64,000 nucleotides of DNA from Echinarachnius parma (Eukaryota > Echinodermata > Echinoidea > Clypeasteroida > Echinarachniidae), in assembly GCA_037951105.1 (NCBI GenBank), contig JBAMJV010007116.1, positions 62,001 to 126,000 on the forward strand, in the 5' to 3' direction. Positions 43,386 to 54,874 of the stretch are shown here, piece by piece. Below the pieces are notes generated by a model. It searched no databases. It saw only the letters and a program-made list of their open reading frames with translations, and was not told where the DNA came from. The translations under genes were made by a program, and so were the position numbers. The first letter of the stretch is position 1; every line of letters begins with the position of its first letter.

Positions 43386-46264
43386 CCCTGATAGCAAACA
43401 CTGATAAAATGACGTCAAATTTACGTCGTTTTTCGTCGTGCACGTCGTCTTAAAGACGTCTTAAATTCACGTCAAAAAGTGAAGATTTTGCACCCGCGTT
43501 TACCGTCATATAGACGTCATATTTTGACGTAAAAATGACGTATTTTTTTCCGAAAAGGCGTCTTGAAGACGTCAATTTGTACCATAAATTACGCCATTTA
43601 GACGACATAAAGACGTCTTATTGGTCAATATAAGACGTGATTTTTACGTCTGGATTTGACGTCATTTCCACCTTATGTATGTCGTCTTTAAGACGTCGTA
43701 AATTCACGTCAAAAAGTGAAGATTTTGCACCCGCGTTTACCGTGATATAGACGTCATATTTTGACGTGATAATGACGTATTTTTATCCGAAAAGGCGTCT
43801 TTATGACGTCTATAAGTCGTCAATTTGTTCCATTAATTACGTTATTAAGACGACATAAAGACGTCTTATTGGTCAATATAAGACGTGATTTTTACGTATT
43901 GATTTGACGTGATTTTCACGTCGTGTACGTCGTCTTAAAGACGTCATAAATTCACGTCAAAAAGTGAAGATTTTGCACCCGCGTTTACCGTCATATAGAC
44001 GTCATATTTTGACGTGATAATGACGTATCTTTTTCCGAAAAGGCGTCTTTACGACGTCTTGAAGACGTCAATTTGTACCATAAATTACGCCATTTAGACA
44101 ACATAAAGCATCTTATTGGTCAATAGAAGACGCGATTTTTACGTCTGGATTTGACGTCATTTCCACCTTGTGTACGTCGTCTTTAAGACGTCGTAAATTC
44201 ACGTCAAAAAGTGAAGATTTTGCACCCGCGTTTACCGTCATATAGACGTCATATTTTGACGTGATAATGACGTATCTTTTTCCGAAAAGACGTCAATTTG
44301 TACCATAAATTACGCCATTTAGACGACATAAAGACGTCTTATTGACGTCATAAAAAGGTCGTCCATACGCCAAAAATAATTGTTTAAATGTCTTTGAAAG
44401 ACGTCATAATCACGTTGTAATAACGTCGTCTATACGACAAAAAATAATTGGAAAAAATGTTTTTTAAAAGACGTCACAATGACGTAATGAGGTCGTTCAT
44501 ACGACAAAAAATGATGGCAAAAACTAGTCTTGTAAAGACGTCATAATGACGTCTTAATATTGTCGTGCGTACGACACAAACCTTAATGGCAAAAATGGTC
44601 CTTTCAAAGACATTATAAAGACGTCATTATAAAGCCTTTTATACTACAAAATAAATACTTAAAAATTATCTTTTAATGACGTGATAATGACGTCGTTTTT
44701 ACATTCTTAATATGACGAAAAAGCATTGGAAAAATGGTCTTTGAAAGAACAATGACGTTGTAAAAAGGTCGTCCATACGACATTAAATGATGGCAAAAAC
44801 TAGTCTTGAAAACACATCATAATGACGTCATATTAACGTCGTCGTACGTACGTACGTACGACACTAACCATAATGGCAAAAATAGTCTTTAAAAGACATC
44901 ATGAAGACGTCAATTTTAAGACTTTTTTATGACAAAATAAATAGTGAAAAAATGGTCTTTGAAAGACGTCAACATGACGTAGTAAAAAGTTCGTCCATAC
45001 GACAAAAAATGATGGCAAAAAAACTAGTCTTGAAAAGACTTCAAAATGACGTCGTAAAGTGATCGTCCATACGACAAAAAATGATGGCAAACAATAGTCT
45101 TGAAAAGACGTCAAAATGACGTCTTAATAATGTTGTCCGTAGGACACAAACCTTAATTGCAAAAATGGACTTTCAAAGACATCATAAAGACGTCGTTATA
45201 ACGTATTTTATACTACAAAATAAATACTTAAAAATAATCTTTTAATGACGTGATAATGACGTCGTTTTTACATCCTTAATATGACGAAAAAGCATTGGAA
45301 AAAATGGTCTTTGAAAGACGTCACAATGACGTTGTAAAAAGGTCGTCCATACGACAATAAATGATGGCAAAAACTAGTCTTGAAATCACATCATAATGAC
45401 GTCGTATTAACGTCGTCGTACGACACAAACCATAATGGCAAAAATAGTCTTTAAAAGACATCATCAAGACGTCAATTTTTAGACGTTTTTATGACAAAAT
45501 AAATAGTGAAAAAAATGGTCTTTGAAAGACGTCAAAATGACGTAGTAAAAAGGTCGTCCATACGACAAAAAATGATGGCAAAAAAATAGTCTTGAAAAGA
45601 CTTCAAAATGACGTCGTAAAGTGGTCGTCCATACGACAAAAAATGATGGCAAAATAGTCTTTCAAAGACATCATAAAGACGTCGTTGTTACGTCTTCTAT
45701 ACGACAAAAATAAATACTGAAAAAGTGATCTTTAAATGACGTAATATTAACGTAATTTTTACGTCCTTCCATACGACAAAAAACAATTGGAATATGGTCT
45801 TTGAAATACGTCACATTAACGTCGTAAAAAGGGCGTCCATACGACAAAAAATGATGGCAAAAAATTGGTCTTGAAAAGACGTCAAACTTACGTCTTTATA
45901 GCGTTATTGATACGACATAAACCCGTATGGCAAAAATGGTTTTAAACGACATTATAAAGACGTCGTTATCATGTCTTCTATACGACAATAATACATTCTT
46001 AAAAATGGTCTTTGAACGACGTTATAATTACATCGTTTTTACGTCTTTCCTACGACAAAAATAAATAGTGGAAAAATGGTCGTTTAAAGATGTTATAATG
46101 ACGTCAATGTTACGTCTTTTATACGACATAAGTCATCATGTCAAAAATGGTCTTTAAAATACGTCATAATGACGTCGTATTCTGATCGTTTGTACGACAT
46201 ATGACGTGTTTACCAGTTTACGACCAAATTAAGACGTCATAAAGACGTCAGTCTGCTATCAGGG
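43386..46264. mobile_element. 2.9-kb TIR-bounded array of ACGTC palindromes (CRE-like)
   Basis: Ends CCCTGATAGCAAAC and GTCTGCTATCAGGG are inverted. The first ~950 bp repeats the ~245-bp unit (43440, 43672, 43917, 44163). The remainder is made of shorter units such as 'acgacaaaaaatgatggcaa' plus 'agacgtcataatgacgtc'. Full TGACGTCA sites occur at 43411, 43658, 44342 and 44823 and many times more. No reading frame is present and no target duplication was recognised. Confidence 0.75.
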
Positions 46265-46290
46265 TGGTCCGGTGAACGGCAAATCACCCC

Positions 46291-46331
46291 CCCCCCCCCC
46301 CCCCAGGTGTAAGAACCTGTCTACGCCACTG
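46291..46331. mobile_element. Right end of a poly-G hAT element
   Basis: A C run, then 'aggtgtaagaacctgtctac' and GCCACTG, identical to the right end of 25297-25912. It joins directly to coding-like sequence at 46332. Confidence 0.75.
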
Positions 46332-46522
46332 ATGCCGTCGAACAGGCTCAGCGTGCGCTCAAGTTTGACTTTCTCCTCGCATTCGATTTGGTCGTCGTCG
46401 TTCGCATTGTCGATGACGTTTTGATTCTCAACGACGATTTCATCCGCCTTATCGTCGTCGGGATCCATTCTGAGTCTCTGACTTCGGTGCATCGATTCTT
46501 TTTCAGCCTCTGATTCAGGCAT
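46332..46522 (-). pseudogene. N-terminal exon of a possible SLC7-type amino-acid transporter, cut by a hAT end
   Basis: The minus-strand ATG at 46520-46522 opens an acidic, charged N terminus (MPESEAEKESM, DPDDDKADEIV) ending KVKLERTLSLFDG. SLC7 light chains have a charged cytosolic N terminus followed by a 'LKR.lsL..G' stretch just before the first helix, so this is a plausible first exon. The frame then runs into the hAT terminus CAGTGGCGTAGAC. No downstream exon was found. The assignment rests on a short motif. Confidence 0.35.
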
Positions 46523-46809
46523 TGATGCTCTTCTATATGGCGGTAGATATTCTTAAAAGGTCGTTGCTTGACTTATTCTCTAATAGCCATATACACAAAA
46601 CCGTGATCCGTCGTGGTTGTTTCCCTCAACGAAAACGTTTCAGTTTTAAACGCCCTGTTTAGATTAAGCTTGGTTTCCAAGGCAACAGAAAGCTATAACA
46701 AGTCGATGAACAGTCGTACATAAATTATGCAGTACCCATGCCCATGTAGCGATGTTAATGGCAACGCCTCCAACTGTCCAAGCGATGATCTGTGATGCTT
46801 ACCACTTGA

Positions 46810-46997
46810 CAATACAGTCAAACCTGTCTTAGTGGCCACCTGTCTATAGCAGCCAACCTGCCTATAGTGGCCACTAAACATGATCCCATGCAAAGAAAAA
46901 CAATGGAATTAACCTGTCTATAGAGGTCACCTGTCTACAGTGGCCACTTCTCTTACTTCCCTTCAGTGGTCACTATACACAGGTTTGACTGTATTTT
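46810..46997. mobile_element. MITE with ACAGTCAAACCTGT ends
   Basis: 'atacagtcaaacctgtctta' at the left and 'acaggtttgactgtatt' inverted at the right, with 'tagtggccac' repeats between. Related ends occur near 55355. Confidence 0.75.
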
Positions 46998-46999
46998 GC

Positions 47000-47770
47000 T
47001 TCTTAGCCTTCTAACGCGTTGTCTAGAAGTTTGTCCTTGTATTTGTAATACCGGAAATATGTTCGGTCTATAGGAAGAAGTGAAATCCATACTGATAATA
47101 AATTGTAAGCCTGCACTGCTTATACTGTACAGTACTGTATATAGTTATTCGAAGACGATCGACGTAACTATATAAGTTTAAAGCGGGGGTTTGACATTGG
47201 GTGCACTACGATTCGACTGGTAATGGCTCATTTTAATACTGATCAAGATAATAATGATATCATTTCAGTCAGCGAAAAGCAATTATTTCAAAGCTCGCAT
47301 GTGACTTAGCTCAAAGTGTGTAGGGCATGCTATATATATGTAGGGGGGGGGGGGGGCTTCCTACATTATATTGTTCGCCTTTGTTTTATTATACTTGCCT
47401 TTTTGTAGCACAAAGAGGTAGATGGGTAGACAAACAAATCATAACCATACAGGGAAGGTTATAGCAAGTATGGAAGGATGTGTGAAACATGTTTTTGTTT
47501 GATGAACCTGGTCATAATATAATTCATCAACTTGCCATTGAACTCCCATTTTTTTAATGTGCCCGCGTGCCTGTATAGATATCAAAGTACGCCACATATA
47601 CTATTTATGTTCAAGATAAGAGTTTGTAATATCCGAAAGGACCATGAAATCCACTTGAACTTGAACTTGAATTCGGATATTGACGCATATAATAACACAC
47701 TTTAATACAACCACATCAACTTATCAGTTACTTTTTCATAAAGTTTGTTTGCTTTGTTTGCGTTTGCATT
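47000..47770. other. Noncoding; 14-G run near 47342
   Basis: AT-rich with no exon, RNA or inverted repeat recognised, apart from a homopolymer G tract. Confidence 0.4.
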
Positions 47771-47937
47771 TAAAGCCAAATGACAGTATTGGGAAACGCC
47801 CCACACACACAAAAATGAAATATACGCTCGTATTACCAACCATGTGAAAGAATATATTTGTTACTAATATCATATTAGTAAAAATATATTCTTTCACATG
47901 GTTGGTAATACAAAATTGGCCAAGAAACCGCCTACTA

Positions 47938-47978
<41 letters not shown>

Positions 47979-48313
47979 AAGTTAGAAAACGAACTGTGTA
48001 TAGTTCGATATCGCCGTCAAATGCACCCGCATGTGCTGCGTGCGAAAGCTATGCGAGCGGAAGTGCACGGAATTATCGGGCTTGTCGACCCGATCTCCAG
48101 CCCAGCGGAGCGGCGCGAACAGGCGGTGAATTTAGGCCAAATCTCAATGGCATGCTGACGACGTGAATTGAATTTCCACTGATATTTGTGCATTTAACGA
48201 TACTATAAGGTTCGGATTTTACCACGCAAGCCCTTGTTATACTAATTCAAAAATATTTGTTTTCACTTTTCGGTAACTTTCCCAAAACTGTTATTTGGCT
48301 TTAATTTGACAGA
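47771..48313. mobile_element. MITE with TTAAAGCCAAATGACAG ends and an 80-bp palindrome
   Basis: TTAAAGCCAAATGACAG at the left; 'ctgttatttggctttaa' inverted at the right. Contains a perfect palindrome (47831-47910) and a TA microsatellite (47940-47975). Parts recur inverted at 54875-55142 and near 48468. An 86-codon plus-strand frame inside is not supported as a gene. Confidence 0.65.
47831..47910. repeat. 80-bp near-perfect palindrome
   Basis: 'tattaccaaccatgtgaaag' is mirrored by 'ctttcacatggttggtaata', with the intervening arms also complementary apart from one base. Confidence 0.9.
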
Positions 48314-48319
48314 AATGCA

Positions 48320-50090
48320 TGCCGAAATAATTGGGAGCAGGTTCGATTTCTGATCAATAAAATGGACTGTTTAGTCGATAGATCTAGCATTCTGCTCATA
48401 TAGTGCATAATTTGACATTTTCATGACAGTGGCACCCGTACAGGTTCATTTTCTTTTAGCTTTAAGGCCAAAAAGCAGTATTGGGAAAGTTACGGTAATC
48501 AACTACATTGGCCAAACACATTGATCAGCATGGTTGAAATAGTATAAAAGAAGGGTTGTTTGGTAAAATCTGAACCATAGCAAAAAGCAGTTTATGTCTA
48601 CATGTAATTGTTTGCGTCCTACTAATGTTCCTTCCACTGATATCATCCAATCATCTATTCGCATTACATCGTTGACTTTGCTATCGACCAATGAAATTGA
48701 CGCTTCCCATGCTTGCACCTGATTGGTTGCTACATGTTGTTGTTATAATAGGTGCGTTTACATAATATTGTCTTTAGTCCAGAATCAGCGTTTTCAATCG
48801 TTTTTGATAACTAAGTAAAACTTGATACAATTTTGCCTGATTTGTTTTCTTCAAAAAGCTCATTCCGACCACCTCATCTGTTTTTATTTAAACTTCACTT
48901 AAAAATTAGCGTTTTAATATTCTTGTTTTTGTAATGTTACTAGATCAACCTGAAACATATTTCAAAAACATAATACTGGGCTAGACAAGTCCACATAAAC
49001 GCACTCATATATACCTACTATTTAAACAAAAAAGATTTAAAGTCACAACGTATTTTTTTAGCGTAAACTATTTAAACTTGATTGTAACGCCAACATTTAC
49101 TCTATATTTGTATTTTGCCTCAATTGATAGATAATTATATGAGTTGTTCTGCATCTCGTAGTCAGAGCCCTGCTCTTTGCACACATTGGCCCGGGTTAGA
49201 AATTTGTCCGCATGCGTCTCTCGGATAGTGACGATAAGAACCTAGGACGGTCCCATACTTAAATAATTATAATTTATTGAACGCGTCTGCATGCAAAAAA
49301 ACAACAAATGAATTAGCAACTAACATTGATGAAAGAAGTCTGCTCAAGAGCTTGGGTTACTTTGACTTCCATATCACTACATTGGCTTTTAGGCACTTTA
49401 CACAAGTCTTTTAGTTCAACTTTCTTCATAAGCTATTAATGTATCGGTAGGGGAAAACATCAAACAGGTCTTTGATTCTTTTATGATTTAGCCGCGCTTT
49501 CTATAGGTTCCTAAGCCGAGAAATCCACCCCTAATAGACCAAGCGTCGCGTCGATACAGGTCTAAAAGAATAAAGGTATCGCAGCCTTACCTTCTCAGTT
49601 AACTTGCTCATCAAAGCGGGGTTTTTTTTTTAATGAAGGTATCTCAGCGCTTTCCTTCCATTCTACTCGTTCATCAATAAATGCCGCCTAAATAATAGAG
49701 CTATCGCAGCTTTATCTTTCAATTTTACTGGCCCATCCGGTCCAGGACTTTTGGACAAAAGAGAGTTTTTAATCCCAGAGTGATACGCTCAGACTTCATT
49801 GGACTTGGACCCGCACAATCTTGGCGTGAATAAAAAAGCCAAAGTGGTCTTGCAATCGATACCCAGAGCCGAACGACTCGAGAAAAACTTTTAAAAGGTT
49901 CAAGTTAAAACTATGTTCGTTCATTCGATCAAGTTTGTAAGTCACAAGTGGACGTGCATCTCAGTGATTTCAAGTTTGAAACATCATTAAGTTGTTCATG
50001 TTTCATGTTGAAGTTTATCCATTTGAATATATACGTTTGGAAGACTAAAGCCAATCTGCAAGCATTCCAGCAAGAACGTTCATATCCAAC
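48320..50090 (+). promoter_or_regulatory. Upstream region and presumed 5' UTR of the serine-rich gene
   Basis: No coding exon. A TATA-like 'gaatatatacg' lies about 60 bp before the ATG at 50091. The transcription start cannot be placed from sequence alone. Confidence 0.25.
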
Positions 50091-50129
50091 ATGGCGAGCG
50101 GTACACTAACACTTCCACGTTATTTACAG
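50091..50129 (+). CDS. Serine-rich gene exon 1
   Basis: Thirteen codons from ATG to CAG, then GTAAGAAA, a strong donor. The frame joins exon 2 without a stop. Confidence 0.65.
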
Positions 50130-50679
50130 GTAAGAAATTAACTTATTAGATTGATGAACTCCCACGGGTTTTTTTTTGTTCGTGCGTAACATATATCGCT
50201 ACTAATTTATTTTACTTCTATGTTTTAATCTGTAAAATACTACAACAAAATGTGTCATCTATCGAAATTACGAACATCAGTATAAACGTCTTTAGGTGTG
50301 CGTAATTTAAATTTCAAGTAATGTAATGTTCAAGTAATGTTATAACTCAACTCAATTACAAACATTTACACACAAAAAGGAATACATATTGGAAACAGAG
50401 GGATCCACTAAAAAGCAATGCTTGTGAAAGTACGGTATGGAACCCATAAATAATAAATAAGACTAATACAAAGTAATTATTGAATAAACAAGTTCGTAAC
50501 AAGAAAAAGGAAAATGTGATGCCAACCATGCCAACAGAGACGAAAACGGGACAAGAGAGTATAACGTAAAATGACAAAGATAGGACCACCATCACAATAC
50601 GAAACAGTATATACACTGGCATACTGGTGGTGGGGGGGGGGGGGGGCTTGGGGGGCGCTTGCCCCCCCCCCCCCCCTCC

Positions 50680-50710
<31 letters not shown>

Positions 50711-52207
50711 ATCATGGCTTTTATCTAATTCGATAACAGTGATTGAAAAAATAGTATTTCTTTAGACAAGAAAACTCAGATTTTACTTCATGTCAAGTCA
50801 AATTTCCTTCCCAAGAATGCACCAGATTGCATAATTTCAAGTAAAACATTGCAAAAGCACCGAGAGATCGGGGGTACAGAAAGGAATACGAGAGAAAGGA
50901 TGAGCTGCATACGGTATGGGATTGCGAAGAATATCTAATCGATCATATACCATACAGTACTCGTAATAATCTGAATCTGTGAGCGTCTTACACGTTTCAA
51001 TCCTAATTGAAATGAAATATATTTTATATTTGTTTCTCTTTTTTTTATTTGCTCAAAGGTTGAAGCCGTTGACGATCACAGTGACAGCGGACCGAACCCC
51101 CTCCAGCTGTTGCACAATTTCTGCGCAACTTTTGATTTTGCGACTCCGACCGTAGTCGAGTCGGAAGATCTGGAGTTGACATCGACATCGTGCTCGCCTG
51201 AACGAGTACCAAACAGCTCAACGTCGAGACAGCCTGAGATGGTGCTGGGAAGTTGTGAATCAACGGACTATTCTGATGACAGCCATTCACCGTCCCAGTC
51301 CGATTCGGAACTGATATCATCACCGAACACATTGTCGTCGTCAACATCGAAGCTTGATTCATCACCTGAGCGTGGACGCGCGTCACCTGTGGCATCGTCC
51401 AAATCAAACACAAATTCGGACATTACTAGGATTATTCTTCCGAATACATCATCATCGCCATCATTATCATCACTAACATCGGCATCCACTTCATCAAACT
51501 CACCATCACCTGAGCGTCGACTGTTAGCTTCACAGGGATCGCCATCACAATTGACATCGCGCAGGCCAGCGGCCATTCTGTCGAAGACGTCATCATTGTC
51601 CAGTCGGCGTTCGGCTAACTTAACATTGGCTGTCGCTACCGTGCTGCCACAACGTCGTGCCAATCCTCCAACATCATCGTTGTCCTCCCCGCAACGATCA
51701 TCGTTACCATCATCCTCCTCATCATCGTCGATATCTTATTCATCTTCTTCATCACCAGTATCATCATCATCATCATCAACCACGTCGTCAGTATCATCAC
51801 CATCGTCGCCATCGACGAACAACGCATCAAATGTACCAGCAAGACAACATTCAACGTCCGAAGCGACAAGGACGACGGCAATCGAAAGGTCATCTCAAGA
51901 CGGCCCACGCGCGCGATCCGCGCACTCCCGCCGATCTCTCGCGGCTTCGCGTTACCATGACTACCGCGTGGGCGTGCCCCTTCATCATCCGTATTCGCTG
52001 GGTAGCAACGTACGGTACATGCCGTACGACCTTACTGCGAGGGTGTCTTCCCAAACCGGTGGTTATCTACCAATGGACTATCTCGTGAAGAGGGATATAC
52101 CGGTAGGCCTACCAGGTACCGTCGATAACCTAGCGCTCCTAAAAGCGATCTATGGCTACTTACCCCCGGTTTCCGCCCACTTACCACCCTTTCTTGGATT
52201 TTACTGA
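50091..52207 (+). CDS. Serine-rich protein of unknown function (two exons)
   Basis: Exon 1 50091-50129 encodes MASGTLTLPRYLQ and ends at a GTAAGA donor. Exon 2 51059-52207 follows acceptor TTTGCTCAAAG in phase 0 and ends TGA, giving 395 residues. The N terminus is VEAVDDHSDSGPNPLQLLHN. Residues ~45-260 are extremely Ser/Pro-rich (TCA/TCG/TCC codons, runs of up to eight Ser), interrupted by PERRLLA and Arg-containing spacers. The last ~100 residues are non-repetitive, with VGVPLHHPYSLGSNVRYMPY and LALLKAIYGYLPPVSAHLPP. There is no signal peptide or membrane helix. Disordered regulatory or nuclear protein is a guess; I do not recognise the family. The conserved-looking ends flanking a disordered middle support a real gene. 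Confidence 0.7.
50630..50705. repeat. Poly-G, poly-C and poly-A run in intron 1 of the serine-rich gene
   Basis: A G run, then 'cttggggggcgcttgcc', a C run and 20-plus A's. It looks like a collapsed poly-G element. Confidence 0.75.
51059..52207 (+). CDS. Serine-rich gene exon 2
   Basis: Open for 382 codons before TGA. The opposite strand is also partly open (51268-51663, 51636-51908) because TCN codons read as aspartate or methionine-rich codons in reverse; that is treated as a shadow. Confidence 0.75.
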   Translation, partial: VEAVDDHSDSGPNPLQLLHNFCATFDFATPTVVESEDLELTSTSCSPERVPNSSTSRQPEMVLGSCESTDYSDDSHSPSQSDSELISSPNTLSSSTSKLDSSPERGRASPVASSKSNTNSDITRIILPNTSSSPSLSSLTSASTSSNSPSPERRLLASQGSPSQLTSRRPAAILSKTSSLSSRRSANLTLAVATVLPQRRANPPTSSLSSPQRSSLPSSSSSSSISYSSSSSPVSSSSSSTTSSVSSPSSPSTNNASNVPARQHSTSEATRTTAIERSSQDGPRARSAHSRRSLAASRYHDYRVGVPLHHPYSLGSNVRYMPYDLTARVSSQTGGYLPMDYLVKRDIPVGLPGTVDNLALLKAIYGYLPPVSAHLPPFLGFY

Positions 52208-52871
52208 CCTATTAAATTAGTGAGCAATTTTAGACACTTTCGCTGATGAATACCATACCTCTAATTGTTTGCCAATAACGGCGTTTCAAAGAGTATTGAC
52301 CATTACTATGACAGAAGAAACATGCGTGTTCATGGCACAATTTCGTTGAAATTTGATATTTGAATCCCAACATGTTTGTAACTAATTTCGGTCTAGTCAA
52401 AATCTACCAAATCAAAATTTGCTGTCTTTTTATTCCCATATTATGAGAAGTATACCGTTCCGTTTGCCTCTCCTACCCATTATAAACTGAATATAAATAG
52501 TTTTGAGTTTGATTTTATTCCTTTCTTCGCACCCGTTGGTATATTTGGAATGCTTGTTCACGTTTTCCCTTATTTCATGATTATCCCCCTTTCTGAGCTA
52601 TTAAAAAAACATATTCCGGTAAATTATATATGGAATTTAGGGGTACGAGTGGCTTAATCACATGGCAATTCATAAATGTATTCTTTTAAATGTGTTTTTA
52701 TTTATTAAATCGCCCTCTAAATAATTATATTAAAAGGACCGATATTTGACAGTAGAGAAAGCCTTATTCACGTTGTTCTATATTGATACTACAAGTATTT
52801 ACTTCTATACACAAGTCATGTACGTACATGCCTGCATTAATATTTGTATTAATTTGTATGCATTTACGTAA

Positions 52872-52877
52872 AATAAA
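52872..52877 (+). promoter_or_regulatory. Candidate polyadenylation signal AATAAA of the serine-rich gene
   Basis: AATAAA about 665 bp after the stop codon, in AT-rich sequence followed by a T/G-rich stretch ('gattgtttttaaatg', 'gtatgtttgtcg'). Confidence 0.35.
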
Positions 52878-53310
52878 ACTACGATTGTTTTTAAATGAAA
52901 AGCGGTTGTCTTCTGTATGTTTGTCGTTTATTATGTGTTCTGATGCTTGACATTTGATTTGTAGTCTTGGTTTCATGCATTTTTCACTAATTGTCCGACA
53001 AATTTCAGGTTCTCTTTAATCGTATGGACACGAATCATTTATGTGGAGTATGTTGGCCCTCAAGTACAGTATCTCTTATGAATTTGGTTAAGTAAATAAA
53101 TAAATAATCATCAAAATCATCAAGTGGAACCTCATGAAGGAGAGCTCTCATATTATAAAAATCCTCTTATATAGCAAGGCAATTATTCTGGTCCCAGCTC
53201 ATATTCTTGTATTTTCCCCCCAAATATGGTCCCAAAGGCTCAGTAGAACGAGGTTCCACTGCACATGAAAATACATTCCCGCTGCTATGTAATATTGCAA
53301 TGGTATATAC

Positions 53311-53678
53311 CTTAGGATCTAGTCACTTTGTTGACATGTGCAAAAAGTGATGAATGGTTGATTATCTGATATGTCCACAGGGTATTGTGTGAAAATTTCA
53401 AGTCAAATGGACGTTGCATGGCCGAGTAATGAGCAAAAATGCAAAGTGATATTCACTAACTCACTGCACTCACTTTGTACACGGTTTCAAAACTCCAACA
53501 GAGTTTTTATTATCTGAACACTTCAAATGTACACATCTTTGTAACGAAAGGGACATTTGAAAAACCAAAACCTGTCCCATGATTTTATTGTCAATTTGAA
53601 TACAACAAGGTATAAGGGAACCGCTAGAATTCAAATTGCATTTTTAGGATTTGGACAATGTTACTAAGTCCCTTTAAA
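53311..53678 (+). mobile_element. Full-length MITE, GGGATCTAGTAAC family
   Basis: From 'taggatctagtcactttg' to 'gttactaagtccctttaa', colinear with 37687-38071. Confidence 0.88.
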
Positions 53679-54129
53679 GAGCATCAAGCGTGGGGATGCT
53701 ACATAGCGGGTCGCCATTTTGAACTGGGCTAGTTTGCGCGCACCGCATGACACTGAGCTAACGTGCATTACGCACCGTGCGCAACGCGTATGCAAGATGG
53801 CGCCGCGCATCTCATTTGACGAATCTGAACTACCTTTAACATACAAATTAAATGTACCGTTTCACTCTCTTTACATTTTAATACTGTATAAAGAGCTTGG
53901 ACCAGCAGAAACTTTGCGCACTTCAACCAATCAGATTCGCGGCATTTAGAACACATGATCTAAATTAAAAATCGATTGTATCTCTTTCTGCAATGGGCCA
54001 TAGCTATACAAGGATTTTGGAATATCACAGCTCATTTTAACAAGGTTCCGTTGTATACTTTTTTTAAAACAATTCCACTCTACACCTAACATACATCAAT
54101 AAAGCAGTCTTGTTACTTAGCACGCCAGG

Positions 54130-54462
54130 GGGGGTGTTTCACAGATATCCTAAGTTGATCTTAGCACTAAGATGGTTTTAAATATTATGGAAAGCCACTA
54201 GTGTCTTGAAACAGTTTTGTAAAAGTTATGTTGAAATGCATAAAATGTTGATTCAAATCATATTATATCAAAGAGACTCATGATCTTCACATACAATTAA
54301 TGAAATTTCTTTGATAATTAGAAAATATATATGATTTGAATCAACATTTTATGCATTTCAACATAACTTTTACAAAACTGTTTCAAGACACTAATGGCTT
54401 TCCATAATATTTAAGACCATCTTAGTGCTAAGATTAACTTAGGATCTCTGTGAAACACCCCC
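54130..54462. mobile_element. Fold-back MITE, GGGGGTGTTTCAC family, copy 2
   Basis: GGGGGTGTTTCAC and its complement at the ends, with CAGG on both sides (54126-54129 and 54463-54466). The two arms match over ~130 bp ('gtgtcttgaaacagttttg' and its complement). Same family as 8569-8880. Confidence 0.82.
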
Positions 54463-54874
54463 CAGGATAACGAAAGTTCAATGAAACGCCATACAAGTAA
54501 TCTTTTTTATTTTGTATTTCCTTTATTGCTGTGACATGTTGCAATAATAATGTTCTGTATATAAAATCTATTACTCATATGTGCAGTCAATAAAAAATAA
54601 TGATATTACCATTTAATAGAAATCAATGGAGATGTACATACAATACAGTTACATAATATCCAGTATATAAAGTCAACGACATGTTAATATGCATGTGCCG
54701 AAAAATACAACAAGTATTACTGAAGAATTCATCACATGATTTTCATACAATACAGTTAACATACATATAGCTGAAGACGATACATGTGAAACCAAATATT
54801 ACTGAAGAATTTACAAGAGTTGTTCACACAATACAGGGTTATGTACAGTAGACCCTCGCTATAACATACACTGC

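Noticed and set aside
41288..46264. CRISPR-like interpretation of the regular ACGTC repeats
   Set aside because: Units are palindromic variants of one another without unique spacers, bounded by inverted ends, in an intron-containing animal genome.
47898..48158. 86-codon plus-strand frame with an Arg/Ala-rich end
   Set aside because: It lies within a TIR-bounded MITE and includes a TA microsatellite; no family match recognised.
48468..48720. 71-codon minus-strand frame next to a MITE end
   Set aside because: No motif, and the sequence includes a 'cagtattgggaaagtta' MITE terminus.
51268..51908. Long minus-strand frames opposite the serine-rich exon
   Set aside because: TCN serine codons read in reverse as open Asp- or Met-rich frames. 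The plus strand has the intron, start and stop structure.
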